A stretch of DNA of 64,000 nucleotides, taken from assembly GCA_902570265.1 (NCBI GenBank), contig CACFXF010000005.1:24056-88055 (forward strand). Direction: 5' to 3'. The translations under genes and the position numbers were made by a program. The notes beneath the pieces were generated by a model. It did not search any database. It had not been told where the DNA came from and saw only the letters and a list, made by a program, of their open reading frames with translations. Numbering within the stretch: the first letter of the stretch is position 1; each line of letters begins with the position of its first letter. Below are positions 60,175-64,000 of the stretch, piece after piece. The stretch comes from an uncultured Alphaproteobacteria bacterium (GTDB lineage Bacteria; Pseudomonadota; Alphaproteobacteria; Rhodobacterales; Rhodobacteraceae).

Positions 60175-60516
60175 TTAATTAGTAATTACTTTTTGAGTTA
60201 TATAAAAAAGAATTACTGTAATTAAACAACTAATTATTAGAGAAATAAAAAAACCTAATCCTTTACTAAGAAAAAAAGGTAAAATAAGGAACATAGGTAA
60301 TCCAGGTATTACGAACCAAAATATTTGTTTACTAATAATTGATATTTGTTCTATATCTTTAGTTTCAACCCAAATCCATATAAGTGAAATTATAGAAACC
60401 AAAGGCAGTGCTATAATAATTGCTGCTATGGTAGTTGATCGATTACTAATCTCTGTAGCAACCAAAATAATCATTGCAGAAATAATTACTTTCACTATTT
60501 GTAACATAGGTATCAT
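60175..60516 (-). CDS. DUF3147-like small membrane protein
   Basis: A 113-residue protein with four hydrophobic segments. VATEISNRSTTIAAIIIALP and the SIISLIWIWVETKD segment resemble DUF3147 proteins, a family of four-helix membrane proteins without known function. It is 81 nt downstream of potA on the same strand, separated by a long AT palindrome. No catalytic motif seen. Confidence 0.7.
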   Translation of the reverse strand: MIPMLQIVKVIISAMIILVATEISNRSTTIAAIIIALPLVSIISLIWIWVETKDIEQISIISKQIFWFVIPGLPMFLILPFFLSKGLGFFISLIISCLITVILFYITQKVITN

Positions 60517-60540
60517 AATTTTATATCACTCTTAATAGAT

Positions 60541-60564
60541 TTTAATTAATAATTATTAATTAAA
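60541..60564. repeat. 24 bp perfect AT palindrome
   Basis: TTTAATTAATAATTATTAATTAAA is its own reverse complement over 24 bp and lies between potA and the DUF3147-like gene. It contains no G or C, so it would be a weak terminator stem; it may be chance in an AT-rich spacer. Confidence 0.4.
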
Positions 60565-60597
60565 TTAATATTTGAATTAAAAAAGATAAAAATTTTA

Positions 60598-61680
60598 TTA
60601 ATCATTTAATATAGCCATAGATTCTGTGTGCCATCCCAACCAAATTATTCCACTACCAATTTCTTGAGCAGTTTTATTATCAATAAAGGCTCTTAGCAAA
60701 ATTTCATCAGTATTTTCAATTAATATTTCTATTAATAAACGACTACCCTGAAACGTTTTGTTAAGGATTCTTCCTTGAACTTTATTTGTAGTTTTGGGAG
60801 AAACTTTTGATAATATTAAGTTTTCAAGACGAAGCGCTGCTGTAATATTTGATCCCTTTTTGGGGATACCCCAATTTGATGCTCCAAAAATTTTATAACC
60901 ATACCAATCAAAACCAACTATTGAATTATTCAATGAAATTACCTTACCTGAAAGGAAATTGGTTTCACCAATAAATTCTGCAACAAAACGATTAGATGGA
61001 CGATAATACAAATCTTCTGGTGATCCATCTTGTTCAACTCTACCATTATGCATCACAATAATTCTATCAGACATAGTAAGAGCTTCTTCTTGGTCGTGTG
61101 TTACAAATAAGAAAGTTTTGTTTGTTTTCCTCTGAATAGACTTAAGTTCTCTTTGTACTTGAGTTCTTAGTTTTGCATCCAAAGCACCTAGTGGTTCATC
61201 AAGCAATAGTAATGCAGGATTTGGTGCTAATGCCCTTGCCAAAGCTACTCTTTGTCTTTGTCCACCTGATAATTGATTTGGGTACCTATTACCATATTCC
61301 TGGATCTGTAAAAAAGTCATGATCTCATTTTGTCTTTTTATAATAGTGTTTTTGTTCAATCCTTTTAATACTAAAGCAAAAGAAATATTTTCAGAAACTG
61401 TCATATGTGGAAATAATGCATAATCTTGAAAAACCATATTAACCTGTCTTTTTTCAGGCGGATATTTGGTAACATCTTTTCCTTCTAAAATAATTTTACC
61501 TGTATCAGGAATTTCAAAACCACCTAGAATACGTAATGTAGTTGATTTACCACAACCTGAGGGGCCAAGAAATGTAACAAATTCTCCATGTTTTATATCG
61601 AGCGATAATTGCTCTATAGCAGTTGTGGTTCCAAATTTTTTTGAAACTTTATCAATATGAACTATATTTTCAGTTTTCAA
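60598..61680 (-). CDS. potA: ABC transporter ATP-binding protein, PotA/spermidine-putrescine type
   Basis: A 360-residue importer ATPase. Walker A GPSGCGKSTTLR, Q-loop VFQDYALFPHMTV, signature LSGGQRQRVALARA, Walker B LLLLDEPLGALD and the switch VTHDQEEALTMSDR are intact. A C-terminal TOBE domain follows (about 260-360). The start is a TTG overlapping the stop of the upstream permease gene as TTGA, with AAGGAT about 9 nt before it. The operon order potD-potB-potC-potA fits a polyamine-type system, but this family also imports other small cations and acids. Confidence 0.9.
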   Translation of the reverse strand: MKTENIVHIDKVSKKFGTTTAIEQLSLDIKHGEFVTFLGPSGCGKSTTLRILGGFEIPDTGKIILEGKDVTKYPPEKRQVNMVFQDYALFPHMTVSENISFALVLKGLNKNTIIKRQNEIMTFLQIQEYGNRYPNQLSGGQRQRVALARALAPNPALLLLDEPLGALDAKLRTQVQRELKSIQRKTNKTFLFVTHDQEEALTMSDRIIVMHNGRVEQDGSPEDLYYRPSNRFVAEFIGETNFLSGKVISLNNSIVGFDWYGYKIFGASNWGIPKKGSNITAALRLENLILSKVSPKTTNKVQGRILNKTFQGSRLLIEILIENTDEILLRAFIDNKTAQEIGSGIIWLGWHTESMAILND

Positions 61681-62468
61681 ATTTTATTATCCTTATTTGT
61701 TTTTCGTGTAAACCTTTCTGCCCAAATTCCTATTGCAGCTGTTAATATTAAAGCAATAGTAGCGATAGCATTGATTTCAGGAGACATACCTGATCTTAGC
61801 ATTGCAAATATTAATACTGGTAAAGTTGCATTATAATCTCCTAAGAAGAAAGAACGTACAAAGTCATCAAAACTTAGTAGAAGACAAAATATGCTCGCTC
61901 CTAAGATTGCAGGTATTAAATAAGGAAGTGTAATACGTATAAAAGTTAATAAGGGATCAGCTCCAAGGTCTCGTGCAGCTTCAATTTGACTTTTGGGAAG
62001 TGTTGATAGCCTAGCCATTACAACAATAGTTACAAAGGGGACATTATGAACAGCATGAGCCCAAATTATTGCACCCATGCCAGGCTCAATTCCTAACCAG
62101 CGAGCATAAATCCTAAAAGCTATAGCAGAGATTATACCAGGTACTAAGGCGGGTAATATCATAAGCCCAAATACCGGTGACCATCCCCAAAACTTTCTTC
62201 CTTCCAATAATACTGCTATCCAAGTCCCAATTATTACAGAGATTAAAGTAGAAAAAATTGCAATAAGAATTGAATAGCCAAAAGAGTAAATAATTTCATA
62301 ATCAGAAAAAATACTAATATACCAGTCAAATGTCCATGATTTGATAGGAAATCCTATGAATTTACTATCTTTAAACCCCATTACTATCATTAGAATAAGT
62401 GGAATAAAAATATAAAGAACAAAAGCCCAGTATGTACAAGATAAAATAATTCTATTTCTAGAAACCAT
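61677..62468 (-). CDS. potC: ABC transporter permease, PotC type
   Basis: A 263-residue inner-membrane permease with six helices. The coupling loop EAARDLGADPLLTFIRITLPYL and the FDDFVRSFFLGDYNATLPV segment are typical of PotC-type permeases. Its ATG overlaps the potB stop as TAATG, with GGAGAT upstream, so translation is coupled. It pairs with PotB in the membrane and contacts PotA. Confidence 0.9.
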   Translation of the reverse strand: MVSRNRIILSCTYWAFVLYIFIPLILMIVMGFKDSKFIGFPIKSWTFDWYISIFSDYEIIYSFGYSILIAIFSTLISVIIGTWIAVLLEGRKFWGWSPVFGLMILPALVPGIISAIAFRIYARWLGIEPGMGAIIWAHAVHNVPFVTIVVMARLSTLPKSQIEAARDLGADPLLTFIRITLPYLIPAILGASIFCLLLSFDDFVRSFFLGDYNATLPVLIFAMLRSGMSPEINAIATIALILTAAIGIWAERFTRKTNKDNKI

Positions 62469-63451
62469 TAAGTATCTCCTTTTCTAAGAACTTTCATTAG
62501 TCTATAGAATAAGAACGTAATTATAAGTGCCGTCAAAAACATTATCACAGCAAAAGCAGCTCCTGTCGGCCATTCATCCCCTGCATAGTGAAAAAAACCT
62601 GCAATTGTCTCTGCAAATACTGTAGTTGAAGGTCCCCCTAGTAACACTGGAGTAGCATAAAATCCCGTAGAAATCAGAAATACTAAGATACAACCAGATG
62701 AAATTCCTTCTAATGTAAGAGGTAAAGTTATTTTACGAAAACGAACCCAAGCCCCTGCGCCGAGGTCAGCAGCAACCTCTGTATAACTTTTAGGTAATTT
62801 TTCTAAAGCAGAATATAATGGTAAAAGCATGTAAAGAGCTGTCAAGTAAACTATACCTACACCCATTGAAAAACCAGTATACATAAAGGGGATTGGACGC
62901 TCAATTAATCCAAACCATTTAAGAACAAGATTTACTGCCCCAGTATTACCTAAAAAAATCATAATAGCATATGTTCTTACAATTTCTCCAACCCAAAAAG
63001 GAATTAAAAGAATAAGAAGCATTAGCATTTGATTTTTTCTACTTACATGCCTGGCTAAATAATAAGCTACGGGATAGGTTAAAACCAAAGTACAAACTGT
63101 AAAAATTGTAGCAAAAATCAGAGTTCTAAAAAATGGCATCCAAAAAATATAATCTCCAAAAAAGCGAATATAATTATCAATTGTAAATGAATGCGGCGTT
63201 CCTTCTGCTACAGGATAGGCTTCCAAAAGTGATACCCTAAGCATTTGTAACATAGGACCAAGATGTTGGGTAAGTAACCAAACAATAGGGAATGCAGCTA
63301 AAATTAGAAATTGACGCCTAGGAGAAAATGTAATGAAATTGAGAAAAATCTTATAAAAGTAAAAGTTAATAATCCGGCCCCAGATTGGCCGACTATTTAG
63401 ATATGCATCTTTGGTAGTAATATTTTCCAAGCCCACTTTATATTCTGGCAT
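62468..63451 (-). CDS. potB: ABC transporter permease, PotB type
   Basis: A 327-residue permease. After a cytosolic N-terminus of about 45 residues it has six helices, with the coupling loop EVAADLGAGAWVRFRKITLP and GLIERPIPFMYTGFSMGVGI typical of PotB-type proteins. It is separated from potD by a strong hairpin that should reduce its expression relative to the binding protein. Confidence 0.9.
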   Translation of the reverse strand: MPEYKVGLENITTKDAYLNSRPIWGRIINFYFYKIFLNFITFSPRRQFLILAAFPIVWLLTQHLGPMLQMLRVSLLEAYPVAEGTPHSFTIDNYIRFFGDYIFWMPFFRTLIFATIFTVCTLVLTYPVAYYLARHVSRKNQMLMLLILLIPFWVGEIVRTYAIMIFLGNTGAVNLVLKWFGLIERPIPFMYTGFSMGVGIVYLTALYMLLPLYSALEKLPKSYTEVAADLGAGAWVRFRKITLPLTLEGISSGCILVFLISTGFYATPVLLGGPSTTVFAETIAGFFHYAGDEWPTGAAFAVIMFLTALIITFLFYRLMKVLRKGDT

Positions 63452-63471
63452 TAAGAAAGCCTCTTCAAAAA

Positions 63472-63502
63472 AAATATCCGCCTGAAATTTAGGCGGATAT
63501 TT
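63472..63502 (-). terminator. Intercistronic terminator-like hairpin between potD and potB
   Basis: On the minus strand AAATATCCGCCT and AGGCGGATATTT form a perfect 12 bp stem with a 7 nt loop, followed by a run of T. This is the form of a rho-independent terminator. It lies 12 nt after the potD stop and upstream of potB, so it probably acts as a partial terminator or mRNA 3'-end stabiliser. Confidence 0.82.
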
Positions 63503-63513
63503 AAAATAATTTT

Positions 63514-64000
63514 TTAAGCTGCCTTTACAGCTTCAACGGCTGGATCAACTAAACCATATTTCATTTTATTAGCCTCAGCTCTAAAAAACTGGAGGTTTGC
63601 TATTTGCTCGTCTGGAAATGAGGTGGACTGTTTCTCTAAATCTGTCAGATAATTAGAAGCATCTTTGTAGGTAGAAATAAAACCTGACGCTTTAGTCATT
63701 GAGGCGCCAATCTCTGGAGAAGCAAGAATAGCATTTAAGAAAGTATAGGCATTATCTTTATTTGGGCAATTATTTGCAATATTATATGTATATACAAAAC
63801 CATATGAACCTTCATTAGGTATAGTCATTCCCAATGGAAAACCGTCATTAATAAGAGCAGCTGCAGGTCCATTCCAACTATGTCCTAATGCAATGTCTTG
63901 ATTTACAAACATTTGTTGAACTTCAGCACCACTATCATAATATTTACGAACTAGTGGTTTCTTTGATATAAGAAATTGTTTTGCTTCCTCAACAATAGCA
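63514..64000 (-). CDS. potD: ABC transporter substrate-binding protein, PotD type (cut by window edge)
   Basis: The C-terminal 162 residues of a periplasmic polyamine-type binding protein; the ORF track starts at an internal ATG (63912), but the frame is open to the window edge (AIVEEAKQFLISKKPLVRKY). Recognisable parts are GAEVQQMFVNQDIALGHSWN, IPNEGSYGFVYTYNIANNCP and AYTFLNAILASPEIGASM. Signal peptide and most ligand-binding residues lie outside. It is the first gene of the operon visible here. Confidence 0.88.
   Translation of the reverse strand, partial: AIVEEAKQFLISKKPLVRKYYDSGAEVQQMFVNQDIALGHSWNGPAAALINDGFPLGMTIPNEGSYGFVYTYNIANNCPNKDNAYTFLNAILASPEIGASMTKASGFISTYKDASNYLTDLEKQSTSFPDEQIANLQFFRAEANKMKYGLVDPAVEAVKAA

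Noticed and set aside
60541-60564. 24 bp AT palindrome as a phage or plasmid attachment site or origin
   Set aside because: It has no G or C, no flanking mobile genes and no direct repeats; chance or a weak hairpin is enough to explain it.
1-64000. CRISPR arrays, IS elements, prophage and tRNA genes
   Set aside because: No regularly spaced repeats, transposase, integrase or tRNA-like cloverleaf was noticed by eye; a dedicated search was not possible.

Overview
The window is a 64 kb piece of an AT-rich, gene-dense alphaproteobacterial chromosome, most likely from a streamlined marine lineage; a low-GC Rhodospirillales-like or AEGEAN-169/SAR116-type organism is my guess, not a demonstrated assignment. 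Evidence for Alphaproteobacteria: the ffs-dnaX pair; cycM divergent from pheA beside nudC; rluD divergent from a DUF6476 gene and rpoH; the nrdR-ribD-ribE-ribB-ribH-nusB run; the HIG1 protein-PduO-type adenosyltransferase-etfBA-hbd run; a one-domain HprK with RapZ and HPr beside pckA; and a methylsuccinyl-CoA dehydrogenase with its characteristic N-terminal extension. Spacers are short, genes overlap often, and no tRNA, rRNA, IS element, prophage or CRISPR array was seen.

Region by region: 1-3.4 kb, dnaX (cut by the window edge), SRP RNA, nudC, pheA, cycM. 3.5-12.7 kb, a YejABEF-type peptide importer and a fused 5-oxoprolinase. 12.8-13.5 kb, a decayed djlA-like co-chaperone gene. 13.6-28.6 kb, housekeeping: oligoendopeptidase F, rpoH, rluD, DUF6476, dnaG, rpoD, nrdR, riboflavin genes, nusB, parC. 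28.6-33 kb, an SDR, HIG1 protein, cobalamin adenosyltransferase, electron-transfer flavoprotein and 3-hydroxyacyl-CoA dehydrogenase. 33-36 kb, ptsH-rapZ-hprK divergent from a compact pckA. 36-42 kb, DUF429, mcd, a GcvT-like protein, a BLUF photoreceptor, a secreted unknown and a frameshifted EamA permease.

42-54 kb is the most distinctive part. A seven-gene minus-strand operon (LeuC-like, LeuD-like, isocitrate lyase/PEP mutase-family lyase, HyuB, HyuA, isochorismatase-fold hydrolase, Asp/Glu racemase-fold protein) is divergent from a complete TRAP transporter. It looks like a catabolic route for one imported compound: ATP-driven opening of a lactam, imide or hydantoin-like ring, then hydratase and retro-aldol lyase steps. 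The substrate is unknown. Both small alpha/beta enzymes have glycine where their families usually have a nucleophilic cysteine. GMC oxidoreductase, AhpD/CMD-like, cobalamin-binding-like, MaoC-like and membrane protein genes follow, and the window ends in a PotABCD-type ABC transporter.

Start sites are notable. Several genes need TTG starts (pheA, nusB, an EamA permease, potA). Two genes (ptsH and the GMC oxidoreductase) have no ATG, GTG or TTG able to give a full-length protein; both have an ATT at good distance from a Shine-Dalgarno sequence, so AUU initiation is proposed. A few lesions sit in A/T homopolymers, and assembly error cannot be excluded for those.
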